In this document: piece after piece, positions 35,201 through 43,776 of the stretch
Layout of the letters: the number at the start of each line of letters is the position of its first letter
How positions within the stretch are numbered: the first letter of the stretch is position 1
Source: G963667075 sp963667075
GTDB taxonomy: Bacteria > Pseudomonadota > Alphaproteobacteria > Micavibrionales > Micavibrionaceae
Assembly (NCBI GenBank): GCA_963667075.1
Contig: OY762938.1
Coordinates: 1,674,001-1,738,000 of the forward strand
DNA: 64,000 bases
Direction of reading: 5' to 3'
The notes under the pieces: model-generated
What the model saw: only the letters and a program-made list of their open reading frames with translations
What the model was told of the DNA's origin: nothing
The model's database searches: none
Translations under genes and position numbers: made by a program

Positions 35201-35230
35201 ATGAAAACTTTATGGTGTTCCTATGATTAA
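35201..35230 (+). CDS. Possible nine-codon leader peptide overlapping the next gene
   Basis: AGGGAGG at 35186-35192 is spaced 8 bases from the ATG at 35201, which opens the frame MKTLWCSYD and stops at 35228-35230. The next gene starts inside it at 35223 in another frame and has no ribosome binding site of its own, so the two may be translationally coupled. The frame is very short and could be chance. Confidence 0.4.
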   Translation: MKTLWCSYD

Positions 35231-36026
35231 AAAGATACTTGTTTCAGTTGTTCTTGTTTTTCTGAGTGTGTCGTCATTTTCTGTCGTGGCTTTTGCGCAG
35301 GACGCAGCTTTTAAGAGGATACAGAAAAATCAGGAGATAAATTGCGGCGTTTATGTGTTTGGTTCTATTTTTTCCTATGGAACTGACGGAAAGCCGCGAG
35401 GGCTGACGGTTGATCTTTTTGATGAGGTGAGTAAACGTACGAATCTTAAGGTGCGCTATACCGAAATTTCATCCTTTGCTACATTGTTTGAGGATTTGAA
35501 AGCAGGGCGGTTTGATATGGTTTGTTCGCCTTTGCTGTCTTTTCCTTCTTCTATGATGAAAGGCTTGCCGGGGGCTTTTATCTCTGAGGATCCGGTTAAT
35601 ATTTATGCCAATGCCGAGGCAGATCTCTCTGTGATTACGTCTCTGGACCAGTTGAATGATCCGAAATATACATTTGTGGGGATGGATGGGGAGCTCGGCG
35701 GGATTTATGTACCGATTCTGTTTCCCAGGGCTGATTTAAAAATGCTTCCCGTCGGGGTGCCGCCTTCTAACATGTTTTTGGAGTTGCATACCGGGAAGGT
35801 CGATTTTGTTATTCTCTCTAATATGGCAGAAAAGGCATATGCCAAAGAGAACCCCGGGAAAATAAAACAGGTGACGGATGATTCCCTTATTGATGCCTCT
35901 GTACGATTCTTTTATGCCGAGGACAGCTTTAGTCTGATGACAAATATGAATGTTATTGTTGAGGATATGAAACGGGATGGTACGCTCGACAGGCTGCTAA
36001 AACGGCATGGATTGCTCCGAATGTAA
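35223..36026 (+). CDS. Periplasmic substrate-binding protein, family 3 type
   Basis: A 267-residue secreted protein. The signal peptide is MIKKILVSVVLVFLSVSSFS followed by a cut near AFAQDAAF. The body has the family 3 solute-binding layout: GKPRGLTVDLFDEVSKRTNL, then FDMVCSPL, the hinge region, and GTLDRLLKRHG at the end. Such proteins usually bind amino acids or similar polar ligands for an ABC importer, but no permease or ATPase gene is adjacent. It could instead serve as a sensor or be an orphan. Ligand unknown. Confidence 0.85.
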   Translation: MIKKILVSVVLVFLSVSSFSVVAFAQDAAFKRIQKNQEINCGVYVFGSIFSYGTDGKPRGLTVDLFDEVSKRTNLKVRYTEISSFATLFEDLKAGRFDMVCSPLLSFPSSMMKGLPGAFISEDPVNIYANAEADLSVITSLDQLNDPKYTFVGMDGELGGIYVPILFPRADLKMLPVGVPPSNMFLELHTGKVDFVILSNMAEKAYAKENPGKIKQVTDDSLIDASVRFFYAEDSFSLMTNMNVIVEDMKRDGTLDRLLKRHGLLRM

Positions 36027-36036
36027 AAGAAAATAT

Positions 36037-36065
36037 TTGACAATCTGTTTGTAACTTCGTATAAG
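36037..36065 (+). promoter_or_regulatory. Strong promoter of the rplJL-rpoB operon
   Basis: TTGACA (36037-36042), 17 bases, TATAAG (36060-36065): a near-consensus sigma-70 type promoter. It gives a leader of about 200 bases before rplJ, the region where L10 autoregulation acts in other bacteria. Confidence 0.82.
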
Positions 36066-36218
36066 CCCTTCGTTCCCTGTCCGAGACTGCAGGTTCTCTC
36101 CATTGTTGTAGGGGGGATTAAATGGGCCTGTATAGATTGGGGTAAGAGATTTAAAGTGCAGCATTTGTCGTGTTGTGTGTGTCTTTTACTTTGATGTATG
36201 AAAGAGACGTTTTGGGCG

Positions 36219-36249
36219 GGATGAACCGGTAAAGGGACATCCTTTTTTT
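36219..36249 (+). promoter_or_regulatory. Hairpin with T-tract in the rplJ leader
   Basis: GGATG (36219-36223) pairs with CATCC (36238-36242), followed by seven T, ending about 28 bases before the rplJ ATG. It looks like a weak attenuator or part of an L10 leader structure. Confidence 0.4.
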
Positions 36250-36276
36250 ATTATTTGGAATTTTAGGACGGAAATT

Positions 36277-36789
36277 ATGGACCGCGCACAAAAAGCTATA
36301 GAACAGGAAGCGCTGAAAAAGCGTTTCGAAGAAGATGAAACACTTATTGTTACACATTATGCCGGTTTGACCGTTGCTGAAATGACAGAGCTGCGTAATA
36401 ACCTTCGTGAAGAAGGGGCCAGCTTTAAGGTGACAAAAAATACGCTGGCACGTCTTGCGCTTCAAGGGACTAAATTTGAAGGGATTGCGGACATGTTTTC
36501 AGGGCCTGTCGGTATTGCATCTTCAACGGATGTTGTTGCGCCGGCAAAGGTTGTGCAGAAATTCGCCAAAGATCATAAAAACCTGATCATTATCGGTGGA
36601 TCAATGGGTGAGACCAGACTTGATGCCAGTGGTGTTGAGGCTCTGGCGAAAATGCCTTCTCTGGACGAACTTCGCTCCAAGATCATTGGTGTTATTCAGG
36701 CACCTGCTACAAAAGTGGCTGGTGTGTTGCAAGCCCCTGCAGGGCAGTTGGCGCGCGTATGTGCTGCTTATGCCGAGAAGGGCGCGTAA
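36277..36789 (+). CDS. rplJ: 50S ribosomal protein L10
   Basis: A 170-residue protein forming the base of the L7/L12 stalk. Features: DRAQKAIEQEALKKRFEED, LIVTHYAGLTVAEMTELRNN, FKVTKNTLARLAL and the C-terminal helix that binds L7/L12 dimers. Normal length. It heads rplJL-rpoB behind a strong promoter. Confidence 0.98.
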   Translation: MDRAQKAIEQEALKKRFEEDETLIVTHYAGLTVAEMTELRNNLREEGASFKVTKNTLARLALQGTKFEGIADMFSGPVGIASSTDVVAPAKVVQKFAKDHKNLIIIGGSMGETRLDASGVEALAKMPSLDELRSKIIGVIQAPATKVAGVLQAPAGQLARVCAAYAEKGA

Positions 36790-36856
36790 TAGGGTTTATT
36801 ACTTTTAAATTTTTTTATTGTTTTTGAAGATCAAGGCTAAATAAAGGAGATAAATT

Positions 36857-37231
36857 ATGGCTGCTGATATTGAAAAAATTGCGGAAGAACTGTCTGCACT
36901 GACGGTTATGGAAGCTGCTGAACTGTCTAAACTGCTTGAAGAAAAATGGGGCGTTTCTGCCGCTGCTGCTGCACCTGTTGCTATGGTTGCTGCTGGTGGT
37001 GCTGAAGCCGCTGAAGAAAAAACAAGCTTTAATGTTGTTCTTAAAAGTGCTGGCGGTAACAAGATTGCTGTTATTAAAGAAGTACGTGCGATCACAGGTC
37101 TTGGCTTGAAAGAAGCTAAGGAAATGGTAGAAGGTGCACCTAAAGAAGTTAAAGCTGGTGTATCGAAAGAAGAAGCTGAAGAGCTGAAAGCTAAGCTGGA
37201 AGCTGCTGGTGCTGAAGTTGAACTTGCTTAA
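36857..37231 (+). CDS. rplL: 50S ribosomal protein L7/L12
   Basis: A 124-residue stalk protein present in multiple copies; it recruits translation factors. It has the N-terminal dimerisation helices (LSALTVMEAAELSKLLEEKW), an alanine-rich hinge at about residues 36-58, and the C-terminal domain NKIAVIKEVRAITGLGLKEA. GGAGAT precedes the ATG. Confidence 0.98.
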   Translation: MAADIEKIAEELSALTVMEAAELSKLLEEKWGVSAAAAAPVAMVAAGGAEAAEEKTSFNVVLKSAGGNKIAVIKEVRAITGLGLKEAKEMVEGAPKEVKAGVSKEEAEELKAKLEAAGAEVELA

Positions 37232-37260
37232 TTTTCACCTAAATAAGAGAAGGTGAAAAT
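37231..37260 (+). promoter_or_regulatory. Perfect inverted repeat after rplL (attenuator or processing site)
   Basis: ATTTTCACCT and AGGTGAAAAT are perfect 10-base arms around a 10-base loop, touching the rplL stop. There is no T-run after it, so it may be an RNase-processing stem or partial attenuator of the kind known between rplL and rpoB elsewhere. Confidence 0.6.
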
Positions 37261-37534
37261 TAGTAGTGGACAACCGCTTTAACTTCATTTAAATACGTTT
37301 CTCAATTTGGCGATGGGTCTTTTTGACTCCTCGCCCTATTGTGTTTTGTTCAAAACTAAGGGGTTTTGACTTGCCGCATGCAGTGTCCGTTTAAAAGGGA
37401 CGTTTCGTCGGCGTACATTAGGGTACTTAAGAAAAGAGGACTTTGCAGGGAATAAGGATTTTACCGAAATTCCGTTTGTAATCCTGAGATGTACCTCACA
37501 ACATGAAATAAACACGGTCAAAGGTGCAGATATA
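37261..37534 (+). other. Gene-free spacer between rplL and rpoB
   Basis: The gap from rplL to rpoB is 303 bases. Apart from the inverted repeat at its start I see no gene. A TTGACT at 37367 has only a weak downstream partner, so an internal rpoB promoter is possible but unconvincing. Confidence 0.35.
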
Positions 37535-40500
37535 ATGAGCGCAAAACAGGCAACCAAGAAAAAAGACATAATCATTTCATCTAACAATATAGACAGCTTT
37601 ACAGGCCGCAAGCGGGTTCGTCGTTCTTTCGGGAAAATCCTGGAAGTCGCGCAAATGCCGAATCTGATTGAAGTGCAAAGGAATTCTTATGAGCAATTCC
37701 TGCAAATGGCTATTCATGCGGATGAACGCAAGTTGCAGGGGCTGGAAGAGGTGTTCTCCAGTGTGTTTCCGATCAAGGATTTTTCAGATCGTGCGGAAAT
37801 CGATTTTGTGAAGTATGAGTTTGAAGAGCCTAAATATGATGTGGATGAGTGCCGTCAACGTGATATGACCTTTGCTGCACCGCTGCGTGTGACATTGCGT
37901 CTATCTGTCTTTGATGTGGATGAAGATACAGGGCTTCGTTCTATCCGTGATATTAAAGAACAGGATGTCTACATGGTGGACATGCCGCTCATGACTGAAA
38001 ACGGTACCTTTGTTGTAAATGGTACAGAGCGTGTGATCGTGTCGCAAATGCACCGTTCTCCTGGTGTGTTCTTTGATCATGATGGTGGTAAAACACACGC
38101 ATCCGGTAAATATTTATTCTCGTCACGTGTTATCCCTTACCGTGGTTCCTGGCTTGATTTTGAATTTGATGCAAAAGATATCATGAATGTGCGGATTGAT
38201 CGTCGTCGGAAACTGCCTGTAACGACCTTCCTACGCGCGCTTGATAGTGCGGAAACTGAAAGTTACCGTGCTAAATGTGCGGAAAATGATGAGCCGGTTG
38301 ATCCGCTTCTCGTTCAAGGTATGGATAACGAAGAAATCCTGTCTGTCTTCTATGATGCTATTCCTTATAAGCGGGCGAAGAAAGGGTGGGAAATCCCATT
38401 TGATATGGATCGTTATCGTGGCACAAAACTGACCTATGATCTGGTGAATGCTGATAGTGGTGATGTGGTGGCTGAGATTGGCACCAAAATGACACCACGT
38501 AAGCTTAAAAAGCTTGAGGAAGACGGTCTTAAAAAAGTTCTTGTCCAAGATGAACAGCTTCTGGGTGCGTATCTTGCGGCTGATGTTATTGATGAGAATA
38601 ATGGTCTTATCCTTTTTGATGCCGGGCATGAGGTTACGCAAGATGACATTGAAAAAATCAATGAATTATCTTTGAAAGAGATTTCACTTCTTGCGATTGA
38701 TCACCTTAATGTCGGACCGTATGTACGTAATACGCTGGAAGCTGATAAATGTGATACAAGGGAAGAGGCTCTGATTGACATTTATCGTGTGATGCGTCCT
38801 GGTGAGCCGCCGACGGTAGAGTCTGCTGAAGCACTCTTTAACTCATTATTCTTTGATCCAGAGCGTTATGATTTATCGTCTGTTGGCCGGGTGAAAATGA
38901 ATGCCCGTATGGATCTGGATGCGCCTGACGATTTCCGCATTTTGTCCAAGAAAGACATTCTAGCGATTCTGAAAACGCTGCATGACTTGAAAGATGGTCG
39001 TGGTGAGGTGGATGATATTGATAACCTTGGGAACCGCCGTGTGCGTTCCGTGGGTGAATTGATGGAAAATCAGGTGCGTGTCGGTTTGCTTCGTATGGAG
39101 CGCGCTATTCGTGAGCGTATGTCATCTGTTGATATTGATACATACATGCCGCATGATTTGATTAATGCGAAACCTGCTGCGGCTGCTGTGCGTGAATTCT
39201 TTGGATCGTCCCAGTTGTCACAGTTTATGGACCAGACAAATCCTCTTTCAGAGATTACACATAAACGTCGTCTTTCAGCGTTGGGGCCTGGTGGTTTGAC
39301 GCGTGAGCGTGCGGGATTTGAGGTACGTGACGTGCATCCGACACACTATGGTCGTATTTGTCCGATTGAAACGCCTGAGGGACCGAATATCGGTCTGATC
39401 AACTCGTTGGCTACGTTCTCCCGTGTGAATCAATATGGCTTTATTGAAAGCCCATACCGCCGTGTAGAGGATGGCAAGGTGACAGATGAAGTGATTTATA
39501 TGTCAGCCATGGAAGAAGCTCGCTACACTATTGCGCAGGCAAACTCTGTGCTTGATGAAGAAGGCAGGTTTGTCAAGGACCTTATTTCATGTCGTCAGGC
39601 GGGTGAGAACCTTATGTCTCGTCCTGAAGATATTCAGTTTATCGACGTGTCACCGAAGCAGATTGTTTCTGTGGCGGCGTCTCTTATTCCGTTCCTTGAA
39701 AACGACGATGCGAACCGTGCGTTGATGGGGTCTAACATGATGCGTCAGGCTGTGCCGCTGCTTCGTACGGATGCACCGCTTGTCGGGACTGGGATGGAAA
39801 CGGCTGTGGCGCGTGATTCCGGTGCGGCTATTGCTGCGCGCCGGGCAGGCGAAGTTATTCAGGTGGATGCCACACGTATTGTTATTCGTGCGACGGAAGA
39901 GCTGCGCTCTGATGAAGCGGTTGTAGATATTTACAAGCTGCACAAATTCCAGCGTTCCAACCAGAATACCTGTATCAATCAGCGTCCGCTTGTGAAAGTA
40001 GGGGATAAGATCAAAGCCGGGGATATCATTGCTGACGGGCCTTCGACCGAATTTGGCGAATTGGCTCTCGGACGCAATGTGCTTGTGGCCTTTATGCCCT
40101 GGAATGGCTACAACTTTGAGGATTCTATTCTGATTAATGAACGTGTTGTGCAAGATGATGTGTACACGTCTATCCATATCGAAGAATTCGAAGTCATGGC
40201 GCGTGATACGAAGCTAGGGCAGGAAGATATCACACGCGATATTCCGAATGTGGGTGAAGAGGCTTTAAAACATCTTGATGAAGCCGGTATCGTTCATATT
40301 GGTGCGGAAGTCGGACCGGGGGATATTCTGGTCGGTAAGGTAACGCCGAAGGGTGAATCACCGATGACCCCGGAAGAAAAGCTTCTGCGTGCGATTTTTG
40401 GTGAGAAAGCAGCGGATGTAAAAGATACGTCTTTACGCCTCCCACCTGGTACGGTCGGTACAGTCGTTGAAGTGCGCGTCTTTAACCGCCGTGGTGTTGA

Positions 40501-41782
40501 TAAAGATGCGCGTGCGCTGTCTATCGAGCAAGAAGAGATCGAACGTCTGGCGAAAGACCGTGATGACGAACGGAAAATTCTTGAACAGGGTTTCTATAGC
40601 CGTTTGCAGGAATTGCTTGTTGGTCAGGAAGTGGCGAAAGCACCGAAAGATGTGAACATCAAAAAAGGTGCGACGATTAATGCTGCGGATCTTGAAGCGA
40701 TCGAAAAACGCGGTATGTGGCGTCAGATTGCGATTGTTGATGAAGCCGTTATGGAAGAAATCGAGGCGATCGGTAAAACATTTGATGATGCCGTTGATAA
40801 CCTTAAAAACCGTTTTGAGAACAAGGTTGAAAAGCTTCAGCGTGGTGATGAACTGCCGCCGGGCGTGATGAAGATGGTTAAAGTCTTTGTGGCGATTAAG
40901 CGTAAAATGCAGCCTGGTGACAAAATGGCGGGTCGTCACGGGAACAAAGGTGTGGTCTCCCGGATTATGCCGCAGGAAAATATGCCGTATCTTGAAGATG
41001 GACGTCCTGTTGATATCGTACTGAACCCGCTGGGTGTGCCGTCACGTATGAATGTGGGGCAGATTCTTGAAACTCACCTTGGTTGGGCTTCTGCAAGTCT
41101 TGGTTGGCAGATTGGTAAAATGCTGGATGGCTTTGGCGATCTGAAAAACCCGCAGGAAGCTGAAGTACAAACACTTAAGGCTAAGCTGAACGAAGTGTAC
41201 GGTGATCGTGAGTTTGAAGCCAAAGTAAACAAGCTGGATGATATAGAGCTTGTTGAGATGGCTGGGAACCTGCGTAAAGGTGTGCCGATGGCAACGCCGG
41301 TCTTTGATGGTGCGCAGGAAGACGATATTTCTGAACTGCTTGATAAGGCAGGGCTGCATACATCCGGTCAGGTGACATTGGTGGATGGCAGAACAGGTGA
41401 AAAATTTGATCGTAAGGTAACAGTGGGCTACATGTATATGTTGAAACTGCACCACCTTGTCGATGACAAGATTCACGCGCGTTCTATTGGGCCGTACTCC
41501 CTTGTCACGCAACAGCCGCTTGGTGGTAAGGCCCAGTTTGGTGGTCAGCGCTTTGGTGAGATGGAAGTGTGGGCGCTGCAGGCTTACGGTGCCGCCTATA
41601 CATTGCAGGAACTGCTGACGGTGAAATCCGATGACGTGGCAGGTCGCTCCAAGATTTACGAGTCGATTGTGCGCGGTGAGGATAACTTCGAAATCGGTAT
41701 TCCAGAAAGCTTTAACGTTCTTGTTAAAGAGCTGAGAGCGCTGGGGCTTAATATTGATATGAAACAAAGTGCAGGAGAATAA
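37535..41782 (+). CDS. rpoB: DNA-directed RNA polymerase subunit beta
   Basis: The 1415-residue beta subunit, complete. Landmarks: FGKILEVAQMPNLIEVQRNS near the start, the rifampicin-pocket segment SSQLSQFMDQTNPLSE followed by HKRRLSALGPGGL, PIETPEGPNIGLINSL, the MPWNGYNFEDSILINE loop, GDKMAGRHGNKGV, and the C-terminal clamp end GGKAQFGGQRFGEMEVWALQ (key GGQRFGEMEVWAL). It is slightly longer than many alphaproteobacterial versions. The next gene is not rpoC but an unknown 95-residue protein 15 bases downstream. Confidence 0.99.
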   Translation: MSAKQATKKKDIIISSNNIDSFTGRKRVRRSFGKILEVAQMPNLIEVQRNSYEQFLQMAIHADERKLQGLEEVFSSVFPIKDFSDRAEIDFVKYEFEEPKYDVDECRQRDMTFAAPLRVTLRLSVFDVDEDTGLRSIRDIKEQDVYMVDMPLMTENGTFVVNGTERVIVSQMHRSPGVFFDHDGGKTHASGKYLFSSRVIPYRGSWLDFEFDAKDIMNVRIDRRRKLPVTTFLRALDSAETESYRAKCAENDEPVDPLLVQGMDNEEILSVFYDAIPYKRAKKGWEIPFDMDRYRGTKLTYDLVNADSGDVVAEIGTKMTPRKLKKLEEDGLKKVLVQDEQLLGAYLAADVIDENNGLILFDAGHEVTQDDIEKINELSLKEISLLAIDHLNVGPYVRNTLEADKCDTREEALIDIYRVMRPGEPPTVESAEALFNSLFFDPERYDLSSVGRVKMNARMDLDAPDDFRILSKKDILAILKTLHDLKDGRGEVDDIDNLGNRRVRSVGELMENQVRVGLLRMERAIRERMSSVDIDTYMPHDLINAKPAAAAVREFFGSSQLSQFMDQTNPLSEITHKRRLSALGPGGLTRERAGFEVRDVHPTHYGRICPIETPEGPNIGLINSLATFSRVNQYGFIESPYRRVEDGKVTDEVIYMSAMEEARYTIAQANSVLDEEGRFVKDLISCRQAGENLMSRPEDIQFIDVSPKQIVSVAASLIPFLENDDANRALMGSNMMRQAVPLLRTDAPLVGTGMETAVARDSGAAIAARRAGEVIQVDATRIVIRATEELRSDEAVVDIYKLHKFQRSNQNTCINQRPLVKVGDKIKAGDIIADGPSTEFGELALGRNVLVAFMPWNGYNFEDSILINERVVQDDVYTSIHIEEFEVMARDTKLGQEDITRDIPNVGEEALKHLDEAGIVHIGAEVGPGDILVGKVTPKGESPMTPEEKLLRAIFGEKAADVKDTSLRLPPGTVGTVVEVRVFNRRGVDKDARALSIEQEEIERLAKDRDDERKILEQGFYSRLQELLVGQEVAKAPKDVNIKKGATINAADLEAIEKRGMWRQIAIVDEAVMEEIEAIGKTFDDAVDNLKNRFENKVEKLQRGDELPPGVMKMVKVFVAIKRKMQPGDKMAGRHGNKGVVSRIMPQENMPYLEDGRPVDIVLNPLGVPSRMNVGQILETHLGWASASLGWQIGKMLDGFGDLKNPQEAEVQTLKAKLNEVYGDREFEAKVNKLDDIELVEMAGNLRKGVPMATPVFDGAQEDDISELLDKAGLHTSGQVTLVDGRTGEKFDRKVTVGYMYMLKLHHLVDDKIHARSIGPYSLVTQQPLGGKAQFGGQRFGEMEVWALQAYGAAYTLQELLTVKSDDVAGRSKIYESIVRGEDNFEIGIPESFNVLVKELRALGLNIDMKQSAGE

Positions 41783-41797
41783 ACAGGAGGTATTTCC

Positions 41798-42085
41798 ATG
41801 GGATTAACAAAAGAGCAGCTTGTACATGTTCTTGTTATGCAAGGATTAACCAGCGGAGATTATTGCGTTTATGTTGAAGCGGAGGATAATCGGCCACTTC
41901 TTTCTCGTAGTGATTTAGCCAGTGTTTTTCTTTCTGCTACGTCAAGCTGTTCTAACGGAAAGAAAAATGGATTAATTGCTTTTAAATCCGGTGAATCTTA
42001 TAGGGCGCGCACTCTTGCTGAGACGTGCCGGGGAGAACCAAGATTTCAAGTGGTTGAAGGTCCTTACGTGGTCGCTCTAAAGTAA
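41798..42085 (+). CDS. Hypothetical protein in the rpoB-rpoC gap
   Basis: A 95-residue unrecognised protein with an excellent ribosome binding site AGGAGGT just upstream. It begins MGLTKEQLVHVLVMQG and reads as a compact alpha/beta protein (DYCVYVEAEDNRPLLSRSDL; RFQVVEGPYVVALK). No signal peptide. It is the first of five genes lying between rpoB and rpoC, only 15 bases after the rpoB stop, so it is certainly on the same transcript unless an unseen terminator exists. Function unknown. Confidence 0.68.
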   Translation: MGLTKEQLVHVLVMQGLTSGDYCVYVEAEDNRPLLSRSDLASVFLSATSSCSNGKKNGLIAFKSGESYRARTLAETCRGEPRFQVVEGPYVVALK

Positions 42086-42104
42086 GGGTAAGAAAGAGAT
42101 AAAA

Positions 42105-42824
42105 ATGAATAATGCATGGCAATTTTTAGCAGCGCTTGTTTTGGCTATCGGTATTTCTGTGGCTGGTTTTTTTGTGCAGGACGGTTTGGTCAATTTACGT
42201 GGTAATAGCCGTAATGTTGAGGTTAAAGGGCTGTCCGAGCGTTATGTCGAGGCTGATATTGCTGTTTGGGATGTGTCTTATGAAGTCTCTGATGAAAGTC
42301 TTACAGCAGCGCGTGCTCAATTAAAACGCAATGAGGCCACTATCCGCCAATTTTTATTGGAAGCAGGTGTTAAAGAATCTGATATCAAGGTTGACCGGCT
42401 GTCTGTTTACAAAAATAACGAGATAGATAAACAGGTTGATGGAGATATCCTTTACAAGGAAATGTACAATATTAACCAAACGATCAGTGCGAGAACATCT
42501 GATGTCAGGGCGATAGAAAAAGCTGCGCAAAATACGGTTTCCCTGATTGAGCAGGGCATTTTGCTTAAGAACGCAACGCCGAATTATATCTATACAAAGC
42601 TGAACGATATTAAGCCGGACATGATTGCAGAAGCGACACGTAATGCGCGTGAGGCGGCGTTAAAATTTGCTAAAGATTCTGATAGTGAGGTTGGACCTAT
42701 TTTAAGAGCTTCTCAGGGCTGGTTTAATATATTGCCGCGCTATGGTCAGGAATACGGAGAGAATGAGTCTATTGAGAAGAAAATTCGTGTTATCACAACA
42801 ATTGATTTTCTTCTGGCTGATTAG
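42105..42824 (+). CDS. SIMPL (DUF541) domain protein
   Basis: A 239-residue envelope protein with an N-terminal membrane helix or uncleaved signal (AWQFLAALVLAIGISVAGFF) and the SIMPL domain. The domain opens NVEVKGLSERYVEADIAVW and includes AQLKRNEATIRQFL, DIKVDRLSVYKN and EATRNAREAALKFAKDSD. Family members are periplasmic and oligomeric; their function is poorly defined. Second gene of the rpoB-rpoC insert, 19 bases after the first. Confidence 0.9.
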   Translation: MNNAWQFLAALVLAIGISVAGFFVQDGLVNLRGNSRNVEVKGLSERYVEADIAVWDVSYEVSDESLTAARAQLKRNEATIRQFLLEAGVKESDIKVDRLSVYKNNEIDKQVDGDILYKEMYNINQTISARTSDVRAIEKAAQNTVSLIEQGILLKNATPNYIYTKLNDIKPDMIAEATRNAREAALKFAKDSDSEVGPILRASQGWFNILPRYGQEYGENESIEKKIRVITTIDFLLAD

Positions 42825-42847
42825 ACGGCAGTTAAGAGAAAAAGCGA

Positions 42848-43282
42848 ATGCGTGAAGCAGAACGACATAAGATCGAAGTGCATGTGGCGGGGATGATTTT
42901 TCGCCGTGATGCGGCAGGTGATTGTCTTGTTTTGGCGGCTAAACGCAAAGAAGGACGTGCACTTTATGCCGGATTGTGGGAATGTGGTGGCGGTCAGGTT
43001 CATGAAGGAGAAGATTTTGAAGAGGCTGTAAAACGCCAGATGAAGGAAGAGTTCGGTTTGGATGTGGTTGTTCAATCAATAGCAGGTACATACCGGATTG
43101 ACACAGGGAAAGACGTCATTCCTGGCCTTCGTTTCGTTTGCGGCCTTAAAGATGAAGAAAACGCTGTTGTGACGTTGTGTGACAAAGAGTTTGAAACGTT
43201 TGAATGGGTCCGGGAAGACGATCTTGATGGGTACGATTTTATTCCCGGTATTAAGGAAGAGATTAAACAGGTGATTAGATAG
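42848..43282 (+). CDS. Nudix hydrolase
   Basis: A 144-residue Nudix-fold protein, related to MutT-like pyrophosphohydrolases. The Nudix box reads GQVHEGEDFEEAVKRQMKEE followed by FGL; it matches GX5EX7REUXEEXGU except that the Glu after Arg is Gln, which removes one usual metal ligand. The preceding YAGLWECGG is a typical strand. Substrate unknown; activity may be reduced. It is the third gene of the rpoB-rpoC insert, and a palindromic element begins 3 bases after its stop. Confidence 0.92.
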   Translation: MREAERHKIEVHVAGMIFRRDAAGDCLVLAAKRKEGRALYAGLWECGGGQVHEGEDFEEAVKRQMKEEFGLDVVVQSIAGTYRIDTGKDVIPGLRFVCGLKDEENAVVTLCDKEFETFEWVREDDLDGYDFIPGIKEEIKQVIR

Positions 43283-43284
43283 AA

Positions 43285-43345
43285 CCGAAACCCCGTGCTT
43301 GACACGGGGACCATATGGACCCCGGATCTTTGTCCGGGGTTTCGG
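43285..43345. repeat. Palindromic element, copy A (forward)
   Basis: 61 bp with perfect 11-base inverted ends CCGAAACCCCG / CGGGGTTTCGG. Two internal hairpins: CCCCGTG/CACGGGG and CCCCGGA/TCCGGGG, around a central CCATATGG. It lies between the Nudix and GIY-YIG genes. Confidence 0.88.
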
Positions 43346-43360
43346 AAAAGGTAATGATGA

Positions 43361-43672
43361 ATGGAAAGAAGGATAGATCAAATTTTTATCTATATTCTGA
43401 CCAATAAAAGGAATGGAACGTTATATGTTGGATTGACAACAAATTTGATTAAGAGGATGGATGAACATAAAGGCGAAGTCGCTGACAGTTTTTCAAAAAA
43501 ATATGGGTTAAAAAGCCTCGTTTATTACGAAATCCATGAAGATATAGAGGCGGCAGCACATCGTGAACGACTTTTAAAGAAATGGAAACGAGACTGGAAA
43601 ATCGAATTAATTGAAAAAGGAAATCCCGATTGGCGGGATTTGTATGAGGACGTAAAGAAAAAAGTTAATTAA
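43361..43672 (+). CDS. Stand-alone GIY-YIG nuclease domain protein
   Basis: A 103-residue small GIY-YIG protein of the YhbQ-like class. The two core strands are IYILTNKRNG and TLYVGLTTN (residues 10-28), followed by the helix with Arg32 and His36 (LIKRMDEHKG), HRERLLKKWKRDWKI carrying the catalytic-type Glu, and GNPDWRDLY. There is no UvrC or homing-endonuclease extra domain. Such single-domain proteins are common in alphaproteobacteria, often in several copies; their role is uncertain. It lies between palindromic elements A and B, and an internal hairpin AAATCCCG/CGGGATTT sits near its 3' end. Confidence 0.93.
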   Translation: MERRIDQIFIYILTNKRNGTLYVGLTTNLIKRMDEHKGEVADSFSKKYGLKSLVYYEIHEDIEAAAHRERLLKKWKRDWKIELIEKGNPDWRDLYEDVKKKVN

Positions 43673-43680
43673 CCTATACT

Positions 43681-43759
43681 AAACCCGGTTTTCAAAACAG
43701 GGGCTATAGGCGAGGAAAAGTTAGATACGATGGTCCCTGTGTCAAGCGCGGGCTTTCGG
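43681..43759. repeat. Palindromic element, copy B (inverted)
   Basis: 79 bp. Read on the reverse strand it begins CCGAAAGCCCG, then CGCTTGACACAGGGACCAT, which matches copy A (CCGAAACCCCG, then TGCTTGACACGGGGACCAT) with few changes. It is therefore the same element in opposite orientation, degenerate at its other end (AAACCCGG). It lies between the GIY-YIG and SemiSWEET genes. Confidence 0.8.
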
Positions 43760-43776
43760 AAAGGAAGTAGAAAAGA

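Noticed and set aside
43361..43672. GIY-YIG gene as part of an intron or homing endonuclease disrupting rpoB or rpoC
   Set aside because: Both polymerase genes are complete and the nuclease is outside them; there is no group I intron sequence around it.
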